Positions 18,928 to 32,771 of a stretch of DNA of 64,000 nucleotides are shown in pieces. Location: contig NZ_BJCL01000011.1 of the NCBI RefSeq assembly GCF_005403045.1, positions 1 to 64,000 on the forward strand, written 5' to 3'. Below the pieces are notes generated by a model. That model was not told the origin of the DNA, made no database searches, and saw only the letters and a program-made list of their open reading frames with translations. Origin of the DNA: Pseudaquabacterium pictum. GTDB lineage: Bacteria; Pseudomonadota; Gammaproteobacteria; Burkholderiales; Burkholderiaceae_C. Numbering within the stretch: the stretch's first letter is position 1; every line of letters starts with the position of its first letter. The translations under genes and the position numbers were made by a program.

Positions 18928-18928
<1 letters not shown>
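17960..18928 (+). CDS. BMP-family nucleoside ABC importer, periplasmic binding protein
   Basis: 322 residues. The signal peptide ends AALAQ, and the mature protein starts VIYDMGGKFDKSFNEAAY, the Med/BMP (PnrA) family opening with the conserved DKSFNE segment. Ligand-pocket landmarks GVGFAQGS, FIGGMDIPLI, VDVVFAAAGGTGVG and IGVDSNQNHL are all there. Members bind purine and pyrimidine nucleosides. It is the first gene of a run encoding ATPase, epimerase, two permeases and cytidine deaminase. Its stop and the ATPase start share one base (TGATG). Confidence 0.95.
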
Positions 18929-20474
<1,546 letters not shown>

Positions 20475-20478
<4 letters not shown>

Positions 20479-21401
20479 AGGTGCTGGTCACAGGCGCCAC
20501 CGGCCGCATCGGCCGCGCGCTGATGGTGCGGCTGGCCCGCCAGCACCAGGTGCTGGGGCTGGACCGCGCGCCGTCGTCCACCGCCCACTGGGTGGGCGAC
20601 GTGGGCGATGCGACGCTGCTGCGCCGCGCGCTGCAGGGTGTGGATGCGGTGGTGCACACCGCCGCGCTGCATGCGCCCCAGGTGGGCCGGGTGCCCGATG
20701 CCGAGTTCCAGCGCGTCAATGTGGACGCCACCCGTGCGCTGGCCGAGGCCGCCTGCGCCGCCGGCGTGGGCCAGTTGCTCTACACCAGCACCACCGCGCT
20801 GTACGGCGACGCGGCCACGCCGATGCAGGCCGCTGGCTGGGTCGACGAGACCCTGACGCCGCGGCCGCGCACCATCTACCACCGCAGCAAGCTGGCGGCC
20901 GAGCAGCTGCTGGCACGTTATGCCGAAGCCGGCGCCTTCGGGCTGACCATCCTGCGCATGTCGCGCTGCTTTCCGGAGACCGCACCGCAGATGGCCTGCG
21001 CCCGGCTGCACCGCGGCGTGGACGCACGCGACGTGGCCGAGGCCCATGCGCTGGCGCTGGACACCGGCCGGCCGGGCAGCCGGGTCTACGTGGTCTCGGG
21101 CCCCACGCCGTTCCAGCCCGTCGACATGGCCGCGCTGAAGGCCGACGCCCCCGCCGTGCTGCGCCAGCGCGCGCCGGCCCTGGTGCAGGCCTTCGCCGAC
21201 CGCGGCTGGGCCCTGCCGGCCAGCATCGACCGCGTCTACAGCCCGGCGCTGGCCCAGCGTGAGCTGCGCTGGCAGCCGCGCTTCGGCTTTGCCGACGTGC
21301 TGCGCCAGCTGGATGAGGATGTGCCCGAGGTGCTGCCGCCGGGCTTCCTGGTGGCCGAGCCGGGGCTGCGGCTGCCGGGGCAGGCGGAGGATTGCAAGTG
21401 A
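20475..21401 (+). CDS. NAD-dependent epimerase/dehydratase family protein inside the nucleoside importer operon
   Basis: 308 residues, extended SDR fold: the Rossmann motif GATGRIGRAL at residues 7-16, then VVHTAALHAP, YTSTTALYGD and the catalytic YHRSK (YxxxK) with an upstream serine/threonine. This family epimerises, dehydrates or oxidises sugars, often nucleotide-linked. The gene overlaps the importer ATPase by ATGA and the first permease by GTGA, so it is a true operon member and not an insertion with its own signals. A job on a nucleoside-derived or sugar substrate entering through this importer is inference; no exact function can be assigned. Confidence 0.88.
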
Positions 21402-22522
21402 GCCAGCCGGTGGAGTTGCCGCGCTGGATGGACGTGGCCCTGCTGCCGCTGGTCAACCTGGCCATGGCCCTGCTGGTGTGCGCCATCGTCGTGGCCGTGG
21501 TGGGCCTGGACCCGCTGCAGGTGATCACCCTGCTGGCCAAGGGCGCCTTCGGCAGCAAGGCGGGCATCAGCTACACGCTGTACTACGCCACCACCTTCGT
21601 GTTCACCGGGCTGGCGGTGGCGGTGGCCTTCCACGGCGGGCTGTTCAACATCGGCGGCGAAGGCCAGGCCATGCTGGGCGGGCTGGGCTGCGCGCTGGTG
21701 GCGCTGTACGCCGGGCCGCACCTGGGCACCGCCCTGCTGCTGCCGCTGATGGTGGCGGCCGCCATGGCCGCCGGCGCCGCCTGGGCGGCGGTGCCGGGCG
21801 CGCTGCAGGCCTGGCGCGGCAGCCATGTGGTCATCACCACCATCATGTTCAACTTCATCGCCTCGGCCCTGCTGGCCTACCTGCTGGTGAACGTGCTGAA
21901 GGCGCCGGGCAGCATGACGGTGGAGACAGCGCCCTTCCCCGAAGTGGCCCACCTGCCCGGCATGCACCAGCTGCTGGCCGCCGTGGGTGTGGAGTGGCCA
22001 CGCACGCCGCTGAACCTGAGCGTGCTGCTGGCCGTGCTGGCCGCGGTGGCGGTGTATCTGTTCCTGTGGCGCAGCCGCGCGGGCTACGAGCTGCGGGCGG
22101 TGGGCTTCTCGCCCGATGCGGCGCACTACGGCGGCATCCGGCCCAAGGGCCAGGTGATGCTGGCGATGGTGATCTCGGGCGCATTGGCCGGGCTGCTGGG
22201 CATCAATGAACTGGCCGGCGTGCAGCACCGGCTGCTGCTGGACTTCGTCGTCGGCGCGGGCTTCACCGGCATCGCGGTCAGCCTGATCGGCCGCAACCAC
22301 CCGGTGGGCATCGTGCTGGCAGCGCTGCTGTTCGGCGCGCTGTTCCAGGGTGGCGCGGAGCTGGCCTTCGAGATCCCCGGTTTCAGCCGCGACATGGTCA
22401 CCACCTTGCAGGGGCTGATCGTGCTGTTCTCCGGTGCGATGGCGCAGGTGGCAGCACCCGCGCTCGCCAAGGTGCACGGCTGGCTGCAACCCCGCAAGAC
22501 GACGGAGGCCGCCCATGGATGA
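21398..22522 (+). CDS. Nucleoside ABC importer permease 1
   Basis: 374-residue BPD/RbsC-type membrane protein with about eight to ten hydrophobic helices. The motifs HGGLFNIGGEGQAMLG and VVITTIMFNFIA are typical of nucleoside/BMP-type permeases such as YufP/NupP. The start is GTG at 21398, with GGAGG seven bases upstream. A TTG at 21392 is too close to that Shine-Dalgarno to be used. It overlaps the epimerase stop by four bases and the next permease by eight. Confidence 0.93.
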   Translation: MSQPVELPRWMDVALLPLVNLAMALLVCAIVVAVVGLDPLQVITLLAKGAFGSKAGISYTLYYATTFVFTGLAVAVAFHGGLFNIGGEGQAMLGGLGCALVALYAGPHLGTALLLPLMVAAAMAAGAAWAAVPGALQAWRGSHVVITTIMFNFIASALLAYLLVNVLKAPGSMTVETAPFPEVAHLPGMHQLLAAVGVEWPRTPLNLSVLLAVLAAVAVYLFLWRSRAGYELRAVGFSPDAAHYGGIRPKGQVMLAMVISGALAGLLGINELAGVQHRLLLDFVVGAGFTGIAVSLIGRNHPVGIVLAALLFGALFQGGAELAFEIPGFSRDMVTTLQGLIVLFSGAMAQVAAPALAKVHGWLQPRKTTEAAHG

Positions 22523-23492
22523 GGCACTGCTCGGCGGCCTGCTGGCCAGCACGCTGCGGGTGAGCGCGCCCTTGATCCTGTGCGCGCTGGCAGCGGTGCT
22601 GAGCGAGCGCGCCGGCGTGATCGACCTGGGCCTGGAAGGCAAGATGCTGCTGTCGGCCTTTGCCGCGGGCGCCGCCGGCGCCCTGACCGGCAGCCTGGGC
22701 CTGGCCCTGCTGGCCGCGCTGGTGGTGGGTGTGGCGCTGTCGATGCTGCACGGCTATGCCTGCGTCAGCCACACCGGCGACCAGGTGGTGCTGGGCATGG
22801 CGCTGACGATGATCGCCGCCGGGCTGACGGTCGTGCTGGGCATCGCCTGGTTCAAGCAGGGCGGGCAGACGCCGCCGCTGCCCGACGCGGTGCGGCTGAC
22901 GCCCTGGTTCAGCGGCCTGGCCGACAGCCTGAAGGGCGTGCCGGTGGTCGGCCCCATCGTCGGCGGCGGCCTGCTGGGCCACAACCCGATGGTCTACCTG
23001 GCCTTGCTGCTGGTGCCCGCGGTGTGGTGGTGCCTGTACCGCACCCGCATCGGCCTGCGCCTGCGCGCCACCGGCGAGAACCCGGCGATGGTGGATGCCG
23101 CGGGCCTGAGCGTGAAGGCGCTGCGCTACGGCGCGCTGGCGGCCAACGGCCTGTTGTGCGCGCTGGCCGGCAGCTACCTGGTGCTGGCGCAGAACGCCAA
23201 CTTCGTGCCCAACATGACGGCCGGCCGCGGCTACATGGCGCTGGCGGCGATGATCTTCGGCAAGTGGCACCCGGTGCTGGCGCTGTGGGCCTGCCTGCTG
23301 TTCGGCTTCCTGGACGCGGTGGCCATCCGCCTGCAGGGTGTGGCGCTGCCGGCGGCGCTGGGCGGCGGTGATGTGCCGGTGCAGGCCATCCAGGCCCTGC
23401 CCTATGTGCTGACGGTGGTGCTGCTGGCCGGGTTCATCGGCCGCTCACGCGCGCCGGCGGCGCTGGGCGTGCCGTACGTGAAGACACGATGA
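22515..23492 (+). CDS. Nucleoside ABC importer permease 2
   Basis: 325 residues, the second RbsC-type permease. The early GVIDLGLEGKMLLSAF segment and GDQVVLGMALTMIAAGLT are characteristic of the YufQ/NupQ half of nucleoside importers. The start overlaps the first permease by eight bases and the stop overlaps the cytidine deaminase start by four (ATGA). The two permeases form the translocation pore. Confidence 0.94.
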   Translation: MDEALLGGLLASTLRVSAPLILCALAAVLSERAGVIDLGLEGKMLLSAFAAGAAGALTGSLGLALLAALVVGVALSMLHGYACVSHTGDQVVLGMALTMIAAGLTVVLGIAWFKQGGQTPPLPDAVRLTPWFSGLADSLKGVPVVGPIVGGGLLGHNPMVYLALLLVPAVWWCLYRTRIGLRLRATGENPAMVDAAGLSVKALRYGALAANGLLCALAGSYLVLAQNANFVPNMTAGRGYMALAAMIFGKWHPVLALWACLLFGFLDAVAIRLQGVALPAALGGGDVPVQAIQALPYVLTVVLLAGFIGRSRAPAALGVPYVKTR

Positions 23493-23902
23493 CGCCTGAC
23501 GACAGCACGATGGCGGCCCTGGTGGCAGCAGCGCGCCAGGCGCGCGAGAGCGCCTACGCGCCCTACTCACGCTTCCTGGTCGGCGCGGCGCTGCTCGACG
23601 AGCACGGCCGCATCCACGCCGGCTGCAACATCGAGAACGCGGCCTATCCGCAGGGCCAGTGCGCCGAGGCCACCGCCATCGGCCACCTGGTGCTGGCCGG
23701 CGGCACGCGCATCGTGGCGGCGGTGGTGGTGGGCGTGGCCGCCGCGCCGGTGACGCCCTGCGGCGGCTGCCGCCAGCGGCTGCGTGAATTCGCCGCCGAC
23801 GATGCGCCGGTGTGGGTGGCCGATCTGGACCAGGTTCGCGCCCGCTTCACCCTGGGCCAGCTGCTGCCGGCCAGCTTCGGGCCGGCGCATCTCGGCCCCT
23901 GA
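23489..23902 (+). CDS. cdd: Cytidine deaminase
   Basis: 137 residues, the short homotetrameric class. Zinc ligands are in CAE (within GQCAEATAI) and PCGGCRQ; CNIENAAY is the substrate loop. It converts cytidine/deoxycytidine to uridine/deoxyuridine in the cytoplasm. It is coupled by ATGA to the second permease, so imported pyrimidine nucleosides would be deaminated immediately. Confidence 0.95.
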   Translation: MTPDDSTMAALVAAARQARESAYAPYSRFLVGAALLDEHGRIHAGCNIENAAYPQGQCAEATAIGHLVLAGGTRIVAAVVVGVAAAPVTPCGGCRQRLREFAADDAPVWVADLDQVRARFTLGQLLPASFGPAHLGP

Positions 23903-23963
23903 TGCGGCGCGGCGGGCCCGATCTGCGACGATGCAGGCCTGTCCTGCTGTCCGCCGCCTCACC

Positions 23964-24803
23964 ATGCACCCAGCCGACCTGACCACCGCCATCGCCACCA
24001 GCGTGGACCGCATCCGCGCCGCCGCCCCCGGCCTGGCACCGCGCCTGGGCCTGGTGCTGGGCTCGGGCTGGGACGGCATCGCCGACCTGGTGCAGCAGCC
24101 GGTCGACATCCCCTATGCCGAGCTGCCGGCCTTTCCGGTGCTGGGCGTGGCCGGCCATGCCGGCAGCCTGCGGCTGGGCACCATCGGCAGCGGCACCCAG
24201 GCGCGCGCCGTGGCCCTGCTGCGCGGCCGCAAGCATGCCTACGAGACGGGCGACGCCGCCGGCATGAAGGGCGCCATCCGCACGCTGGCCGCGCTGGGCT
24301 GCCAGGCGGTGGTGCTGACCAACGCCGCCGGCAGCCTGGAGCCCAGCATGCCGCCGGGATCGCTGATGCTGATCAGCGACCACCTGAACATCGTGCAGCG
24401 CACGCCGCTGCATGACGAGCCCGGCGCCAGCCGCTTCGTCGACATGGGCGAGGCCTACTGCGCCACGCTGCGCGACCAGGCTGCCGCCGCGGCGGCCGAG
24501 GCCGGCATCGAGCTGCACGAGGGCATCTACGCCTGGGTGCTGGGCCCGCAGTTCGAGACGCCGGCCGAGATCCGCATGCTGCGGCTGATGGGCGCGCAGG
24601 CGGTGGGCATGAGCACCGTGCCCGAGACCATCCTGGCCCGCCATGCCGGCCTGCGGGTGCTGGGGCTGTCGATGTTCACCAACTACGCGGCCGGCATGTC
24701 GGATGAAGCGTTGAGCCATGCCCACACCCTGGCCACGGCCAGCGCCACCGCGGCGCTGGCACAGCGGCTGCTGGCGGCGGTGGTGCCGGCGCTGGTGGTG
24801 TAG
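23964..24803 (+). CDS. punA: Purine nucleoside phosphorylase, trimeric PunA/XapA type
   Basis: 279 residues. The family signatures are in order: GLVLGSGW, RKHAYETGD, LTNAAGSL, ISDHLN, GPQFETPAE, GMSTVPE and LSMFTNYAAG. It phosphorolyses (deoxy)inosine or (deoxy)guanosine to base and (deoxy)ribose-1-phosphate. It lies 61 bases after cytidine deaminase and is probably the last gene of the nucleoside operon. The ATG at 23964 gives the expected N-terminal helix; the longer upstream frame overlaps cdd. The asparagine in LTNAAG and in MFTNYA suggests 6-oxopurine preference (family knowledge). Confidence 0.93.
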   Translation: MHPADLTTAIATSVDRIRAAAPGLAPRLGLVLGSGWDGIADLVQQPVDIPYAELPAFPVLGVAGHAGSLRLGTIGSGTQARAVALLRGRKHAYETGDAAGMKGAIRTLAALGCQAVVLTNAAGSLEPSMPPGSLMLISDHLNIVQRTPLHDEPGASRFVDMGEAYCATLRDQAAAAAAEAGIELHEGIYAWVLGPQFETPAEIRMLRLMGAQAVGMSTVPETILARHAGLRVLGLSMFTNYAAGMSDEALSHAHTLATASATAALAQRLLAAVVPALVV

Positions 24804-24935
24804 CGGGGCGCCAGATCCATGGCGCTTGCGCCGGCATGCGCGCACCGGCGTGCGCGGTGCCGGTCTGTGGTGACCGGCGAGCTGCAACCCCGTCGCGCGG
24901 CGTGGCCGCTCCGAAGTCGAGACGCCTGCCGCGCT

Positions 24936-25991
24936 TCAGTGGCGATGCGAGTGGTGCGCATCAGGCACGTGGGGATGCGCATGACGCACCGGCTCGTGGC
25001 GGTGCCGGTGGCTGTGCTCGCCCGCCGGCATCTCGTCGTGCGCATGGTCATGGTGCCCGTCGTCGTGGCGGTGCGCGTGCTCGTGCTCCAGCGCCTCGTG
25101 CGCATGCTCGTGCGCATGTGATTCCGCCAGGTGCAGCACCACGCCGGCCAGCATCAACGCGCTGCCCAGCAGCATCAGGCCGCTGGGCGAGCGGTCGCCC
25201 AGCGCCACCGCGAACGCGGCGCCGATGAAGGGGGCGAAGGCAAAGACCGACCCCGTGCGGGCTGCGCCGAAGGCACGCTGCGCCAGCAGATAGAAGCGCA
25301 GGCTCAATCCGTAGCCCGTGGCACCGATGGCCAACAGGGCGAGCGCGGCCACCGCCGACGGCGAGGGCTCGCCGAAGACCAATGCCAGCGCGCCCGTGGC
25401 AGTGGCGCCCAGCAGCGCCTTGGCCATCACCACCTGACCGGGGTCGCGTTCCGCCAGCGCCCGCGACAGGGTGTTGTCCACGCCCCAGGCCGCGGTGGCC
25501 AGCAGCACGGCCAGCAGACCCCACAGCTGCGCGCCGCCGGAACGCCCTTGGTCGAGCACCAGCACCATGCCGCCGGCCAGCAACAGCGCCATCGCCGTCC
25601 AGACACGGCCGTCCATGGTCTCGCGGTACAGGCGCCAGGCCAGCACGGCGGTGAACAGGGCCTCCAGGGTCAGCATCAGCGATGCGCTGGTGCCGCTGGT
25701 GTTCTGCAGGCCCCAGGCCAGCGCCACGGGTCCGATGGCGGCGCCGAACGTGGCCATCGCCAACAGGCGAGGCAGGTCGCTGCGCTGCAGCCGCGCTTCG
25801 CGTTCGATGCGTTGACGAGACAGCAGGCCGACGGCAGCGGCACCGGCATAGAGCAGCGCCGCCGTGCTGAAGGCCCCGAGCCCGGCACCGAACTGCTGCA
25901 CCAGCGGCGTGCTGACGCCGAACAGCGCCGCGGCCAGCAGCGCGAGCAGGCCCCCCCTGAGGGCCGGCAGGGCCTGGGGCGACAGGGCCAT
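24936..25991 (-). CDS. DMT (EamA) transporter with a histidine-rich C-terminal tail
   Basis: 351 residues. Ten hydrophobic helices in two EamA repeats span about residues 10-285. A tail of about 65 residues then holds roughly two dozen histidines as HxH and HH units (LAESHAHEHAHE at the start, HHSHRH at the end). The tail is what one expects of a metal-binding tract; the core alone would be called a drug/metabolite exporter. It starts immediately after the stop of a small exported protein and is the last gene of the metal-efflux run, so a metal or metal-complex substrate is likely (inference). Confidence 0.85.
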   Translation of the reverse strand: MALSPQALPALRGGLLALLAAALFGVSTPLVQQFGAGLGAFSTAALLYAGAAAVGLLSRQRIEREARLQRSDLPRLLAMATFGAAIGPVALAWGLQNTSGTSASLMLTLEALFTAVLAWRLYRETMDGRVWTAMALLLAGGMVLVLDQGRSGGAQLWGLLAVLLATAAWGVDNTLSRALAERDPGQVVMAKALLGATATGALALVFGEPSPSAVAALALLAIGATGYGLSLRFYLLAQRAFGAARTGSVFAFAPFIGAAFAVALGDRSPSGLMLLGSALMLAGVVLHLAESHAHEHAHEALEHEHAHRHDDGHHDHAHDEMPAGEHSHRHRHEPVRHAHPHVPDAHHSHRH

Positions 25992-26366
25992 CTACTTGAC
26001 GGTGAACCGGACCGTGATGGCCTTCTTGGCCGGGGTCGTGAGCACGGCCACGACCTTGGCACCGGGCGCGAGCTTCACGCCCTTGGCTTCGAGCCTGTCG
26101 CCGGCCACGGCCAGCTCGGCTTCCGACTTCTCGGCGCCATTGAGAACGGTCAGCTTGCCGCTCATGCCGGCGGGCGCCATCGGCTTGCCGTGGTCCTCGA
26201 TGTAGATCGACGCGCCCGCAGGCGTGCCGACCAGTTCGAAACCCAGGTCGCTGGCGATGGCCACCACGCCACCATGCTTGGCCTTGGCGCCGCCATGGGC
26301 GAACGCGGCGTTGAGCGACAGGGCCGACAGGCCCAGCACGACAACAGCCAACAGGTTCTTCATCAT
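25992..26366 (-). CDS. Small exported protein of the metal-efflux operon (unknown family)
   Basis: 124 residues. The signal peptide is MMKNLLAVVVLGLSALSLNAAFA, and the mature protein begins HGGAKAKHGG, with three histidines in the first 30 residues that could bind metal. The rest is rich in strand-forming V/A/K and looks like a small beta-sandwich ending ITVRFTVK. I do not recognise a characterised family. It lies between the RND pump gene (65 bases) and the histidine-rich transporter (no gap). A periplasmic metal chaperone role is a guess from context. A second ATG one codon in (26363) is an equally good start. Confidence 0.75.
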   Translation of the reverse strand: MMKNLLAVVVLGLSALSLNAAFAHGGAKAKHGGVVAIASDLGFELVGTPAGASIYIEDHGKPMAPAGMSGKLTVLNGAEKSEAELAVAGDRLEAKGVKLAPGAKVVAVLTTPAKKAITVRFTVK

Positions 26367-26431
26367 CTCTTCGATCTCCTGCGAGAGCGCAGCGCACTGG
26401 AACAGGCGGCGCCGCCGGGCCTGATTTCAAC

Positions 26432-29578
<3,147 letters not shown>

Positions 29579-29591
29579 GATCGATTCCCGT

Positions 29592-30752
29592 TCAGCGGAT
29601 CTGCGCGATCAGCGGTGCGCCCTGGACCACGACGCGGTTGTCCGCGCTCAGCCCCTGGGTCACCACCACCGTGCCCGCGTCCAGCGGCCGGAACTGCACC
29701 GGCTGCGGGATGAAGCGTTCGGCGCCCGACTTGATCCAGACGATGGGCTCGTTGGATGGGTTGCGCACCACGGCCTGTGCCGGCAGCACGACGCCCTTGG
29801 TGCGCTCCTTCGATTGCGCCACCACGGTGACCGGCTGGCCGATGGCCAGCGGCAGTGCCGTGCCCGGCTTGGAGGCCCGGACGGAGAAGGTGATCGGCAG
29901 CACCCCATCGCGCAGCGAGCGCGACGCGCCGAGCAGGCGCAGCGACACGCCGGGCACACCCTGCAGCGACGCGCCGGCCAGGCGGGCCGCGAGGCCGGCA
30001 TCCGCGGTGGTGGCCTCGACCAGCATGCGCGCCGGGTCCACGACTTCGAACAGCACATCGCGCGGCTCGACGACCTGCCCGGCGATGAGGTCGGCACGGG
30101 CAACCACGCCGCTGACCGGGGCGGTCAGGGCCTCGCGCGACGTGAGGCTGGCGCCGATGCTGCCCTCCCGCTCGGCCAGACTCTTCGCCTCCGTGCGGGC
30201 CGCATCGATCTCCTTGCGCGGCACGGTGCCTTCCAGGCCTTCGAGGCGCTGCACGCGTTGCTCGGCGATTTGGCGCTGCGCCCGCAGTTCGGCCAGCTGG
30301 GCCTGCTGCGTGCCCAGGGCGTAGGGCTCGGCGTGGTGGCGGACGTAGGCCAGCACCTCGCCGCGCCGGACGGCCTGTCCCGCAACCGGCAGGCCCTTCG
30401 GCCCGGGCTCGATGCGCCCACCATGCACGGCCTGCATGCGGCCACTGGCGTTCGGGTCCATGACCACGCGGCCCGGCAGTTCGACCGTGGCCGGGGCGTC
30501 GGACTCGGGCGCCAGCACCGTCCGGATGGCCATGCGCCGTTGCGCGGTCTTGGGCACGTTGACGCTGCCATCGGGCAGCCGCGCCAGGCCGGAGGCGTTG
30601 ACTGCTGCGCCGGGCGCATCGAGGTGCTCGCCATTGGGTCCGTGGGCGCCTGGTGCGGCATGGGCCATGGATGCGCAGAGGACCCACGCGCCCAGTGCGG
30701 CGGCGATGAACAGTGCCTGTCCGCCGGAGAACCGATTCAGCTTGTGCCGCAT
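29592..30752 (-). CDS. RND efflux periplasmic adaptor, CzcB/CusB-like
   Basis: 386 residues. A signal peptide ([19 protein letters not shown]) is followed by the [13 protein letters not shown] segment. Then come a lipoyl/barrel-sandwich half ([11 protein letters not shown]), a helical hairpin (about 150-200, heptad-rich [22 protein letters not shown]), the second lipoyl half ([19 protein letters not shown]) and a beta-barrel domain ending PLIAQIR. It bridges the RND pump to the outer-membrane channel. The start at 30752 shares a base with the stop of the upstream gene. The mature N-terminal motif HGPNGEHLD recurs in that upstream gene's product. Confidence 0.9.
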   Translation of the reverse strand: MRHKLNRFSGGQALFIAAALGAWVLCASMAHAAPGAHGPNGEHLDAPGAAVNASGLARLPDGSVNVPKTAQRRMAIRTVLAPESDAPATVELPGRVVMDPNASGRMQAVHGGRIEPGPKGLPVAGQAVRRGEVLAYVRHHAEPYALGTQQAQLAELRAQRQIAEQRVQRLEGLEGTVPRKEIDAARTEAKSLAEREGSIGASLTSREALTAPVSGVVARADLIAGQVVEPRDVLFEVVDPARMLVEATTADAGLAARLAGASLQGVPGVSLRLLGASRSLRDGVLPITFSVRASKPGTALPLAIGQPVTVVAQSKERTKGVVLPAQAVVRNPSNEPIVWIKSGAERFIPQPVQFRPLDAGTVVVTQGLSADNRVVVQGAPLIAQIR

Positions 30753-31405
30753 CACAGACCTCCCTGCAGCTTGCCGGCCTCGCGGCGGCGCTGACGCCAC
30801 CAGGCGATGCCGCCGATCAGGCCCAGGGCCGCGACGCCGGCGCCGATCCAGGCCGCGCGCGCCAGTCCGTGGGCGTGCCCATGGTCGTCGCCACCGTGTG
30901 CATGGCCATGATCGTCCTTCGCCCCGGCGCCATCGGCCCGGCTGGCAGGTCCGACCAGCGTGCCGTCGAGCAGGTCGCTGTCCTGGCCGGCCACCAGCGT
31001 GAAGACGAGGCCGTGCTCGCCGGGCGCGGCGAGTGCCTTCAGCATCGCGGCGTCGGTGACCAGGTAGTCGCCTTGCTCGGCGCGGAAGGCTGCCACGGCC
31101 TTGAGCGGGCCGCTCTCGACTTCGAGCTTGGCGCCCAGCACCGGCTCGTTGGACTCGTAGCGGTCGATGAGGATGGTCAGCGCGCTGGCACGCAGCTCGG
31201 CGACCAGCTCGAAGGCCTCGGACTTGGCCTCGACACGGGGCAAGGCCGATGGCGCCCGCACCGTGGCCGGGCCGTCCAGGTGTTCACCGTTGGGGCCATG
31301 TGCACCGGGGGCCGCCAGCACGGCGGTGTTGCCGCAGACCAGCCATGCCGTCAGCGCGAGGGCGAACAGCGGACTGGGGACACGGAGCGCGGGACGGGTG
31401 GTCAT
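30752..31405 (-). CDS. Membrane-anchored periplasmic accessory protein of the metal-efflux operon
   Basis: 217 residues: a signal peptide ending AVLAAPG, then [11 protein letters not shown] (as in the adaptor), then a beta domain of about 100 residues (LIDRYESNEPVLGAKLEVES, PGEHGLVFTLV). A histidine tract (DDHGHAHGGDDHGHAHG) follows, then one transmembrane helix (WIGAGVAALGLIGGIAWW) and a short basic tail. The beta domain resembles the extra N-terminal domain of some CzcB-like adaptors, so it looks like that domain as a separate anchored protein (inference). The histidine tract suggests metal binding at the outer face of the inner membrane. It overlaps the outer-membrane-factor gene by four bases. 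Confidence 0.8.
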   Translation of the reverse strand: MTTRPALRVPSPLFALALTAWLVCGNTAVLAAPGAHGPNGEHLDGPATVRAPSALPRVEAKSEAFELVAELRASALTILIDRYESNEPVLGAKLEVESGPLKAVAAFRAEQGDYLVTDAAMLKALAAPGEHGLVFTLVAGQDSDLLDGTLVGPASRADGAGAKDDHGHAHGGDDHGHAHGLARAAWIGAGVAALGLIGGIAWWRQRRREAGKLQGGL

Positions 31406-32670
31406 GGGAGGAGTCCGATCGCTTGTTGGAGTCGGGCGCGGGCCAGGCCCAGCGCGGCGGTCTGGCGGGCGGCGGCACCCTCGGCCTGCGCCGCGGCGGC
31501 CAGCGCACGCAGCAGGTCGGGCAGCGGGGTCTCGCCGGCACGGAAGGACTTGTCGATCAGCGTCGCCCGCTCGCGCAGCAGCCGGGCGCGGGCGGTTTCA
31601 GCGTCGAGTTGCGCCAGGGCCGATCGCTGCGCATCCCGCGCGGCGGCGGTCTCGCTGTCCAGGCGCTCGCGCAGGCGCTGTTCGTGGGTCTGGGCCACCT
31701 CGAGTTCAGTGCGGGCTGCCGCCTCCAGCGGACGGTTGCGGTCGTCGGTGCCCAAAGGCAGGCGCAGGCCGACCACCAGGCTGCCCTGCGACGACTCGGC
31801 GCGGCCCGGGGTGTCCTGCCGCACGCCGACGCTCAGCTCGGGCGCATCACGGCGCGAACGGCGCATCAGTTCGACCCGCTGGCGCGCAAGCGCCGTGGAC
31901 AGGCTGGCGAATTGGTGCTCCGGGTGCGCTGTGGCAGACACGTCGGTCGCAGCGCCCACCGTCAGGTCCGGCGCTGTCGTCAGCCCGGTCAGAAGCGTCC
32001 AGCGCGACCGCGCCGCCTGGAGGCGCTGCTGCACGTCGGCCTACTGCGCAGCCGCGGCCAGGTGTTCCGCCTGCGCGGCCAGGGCGTCGGCACGGGCCAG
32101 GTCGCCAGCGCGCACGCGGCGCTCGACGTCGTCGGCCAACTGCTTCAGGGACTGGGCCTGGGTGTCGGCCTGCACGAGTTCGGCCTGCAATGCCGCGAGT
32201 TGCCAGCCGGATTCGCGCAGGTCGCCGGCCAGGCGCAGGCGCGCCACCTGTTCGGCCGCTTGGGCCAGGGCGGCTGCCGCCTCGGCCGTACCCGCGCGGG
32301 CGGTGCGTTGGCCGGGCAGCCACAGGGGCATGGCGATGCCGATCTCGGTCTCGCGCCGGCCGGCAGCCCGGTGCAGGCGATCGTCGCGGTGACTCAGGGC
32401 CAGCGACGGCGGCGCCGCCCAGAGGCTCGACGCCACGGCGCGGTCGGCTTCGGCACGGCGGCGCTGGCCTTCGGTCTCGCGCGCCGCGACGGCGCGCTGC
32501 CAGGCGGCGTCCAGGGCTGCGCGGAGGGTCACTGAGCCGCTGGATGCAGCCGGGGCCGACGCTTGCGGGGCCTGGAGACTCGACGGGGAGGCGGCAGGCT
32601 GGGCCCGGACAGGTCCAGCGGCCAGGCTGCCTGCGATCACGCAGGCAGACAGCCATGGGAGAGGTTTCAC
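31402..32670 (-). pseudogene. CzcC/TolC-type outer-membrane efflux channel, interrupted by one in-frame amber codon
   Basis: Reading from 32670, a signal peptide (LSACVIAGSLAAGPVRA) and the first half of a TolC-like protein run to HLAAAAQ, then TAG at 32043-32041. The same frame continues at once with ADVQQRLQAARSRW and the family's LLTGL motif, and on through the second TolC repeat to 31402. Read through, the product is 422 residues, normal for CzcC. No base is gained or lost, so a single substitution (for instance CAG to TAG) explains it. A GTG restart at 32034 has no convincing Shine-Dalgarno. Either the gene is inactivated, the codon is suppressed, or it is a sequence error. All flanking operon genes are intact. 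Confidence 0.85.
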
Positions 32671-32771
32671 TTCGGTCCTGACGGTTCGACAGCCGGGGCC
32701 GGCCAGACGCAGGCTCAGGTCACGCCATTGGCGGACAGCGGCAAGCGCGGAAGGCCGTTGCGGCGGAAGGC

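Noticed and set aside
21392-21400. TTG start for nucleoside permease 1
   Set aside because: It lies one base after the GGAGG; the GTG at 21398 has correct spacing and also overlaps the epimerase stop as GTGA.
25040-25130. Repetitive CAT/GTG-rich tract as a possible DNA repeat element
   Set aside because: It is the coding sequence of the histidine-rich tail; periodicity follows the HxH codons.
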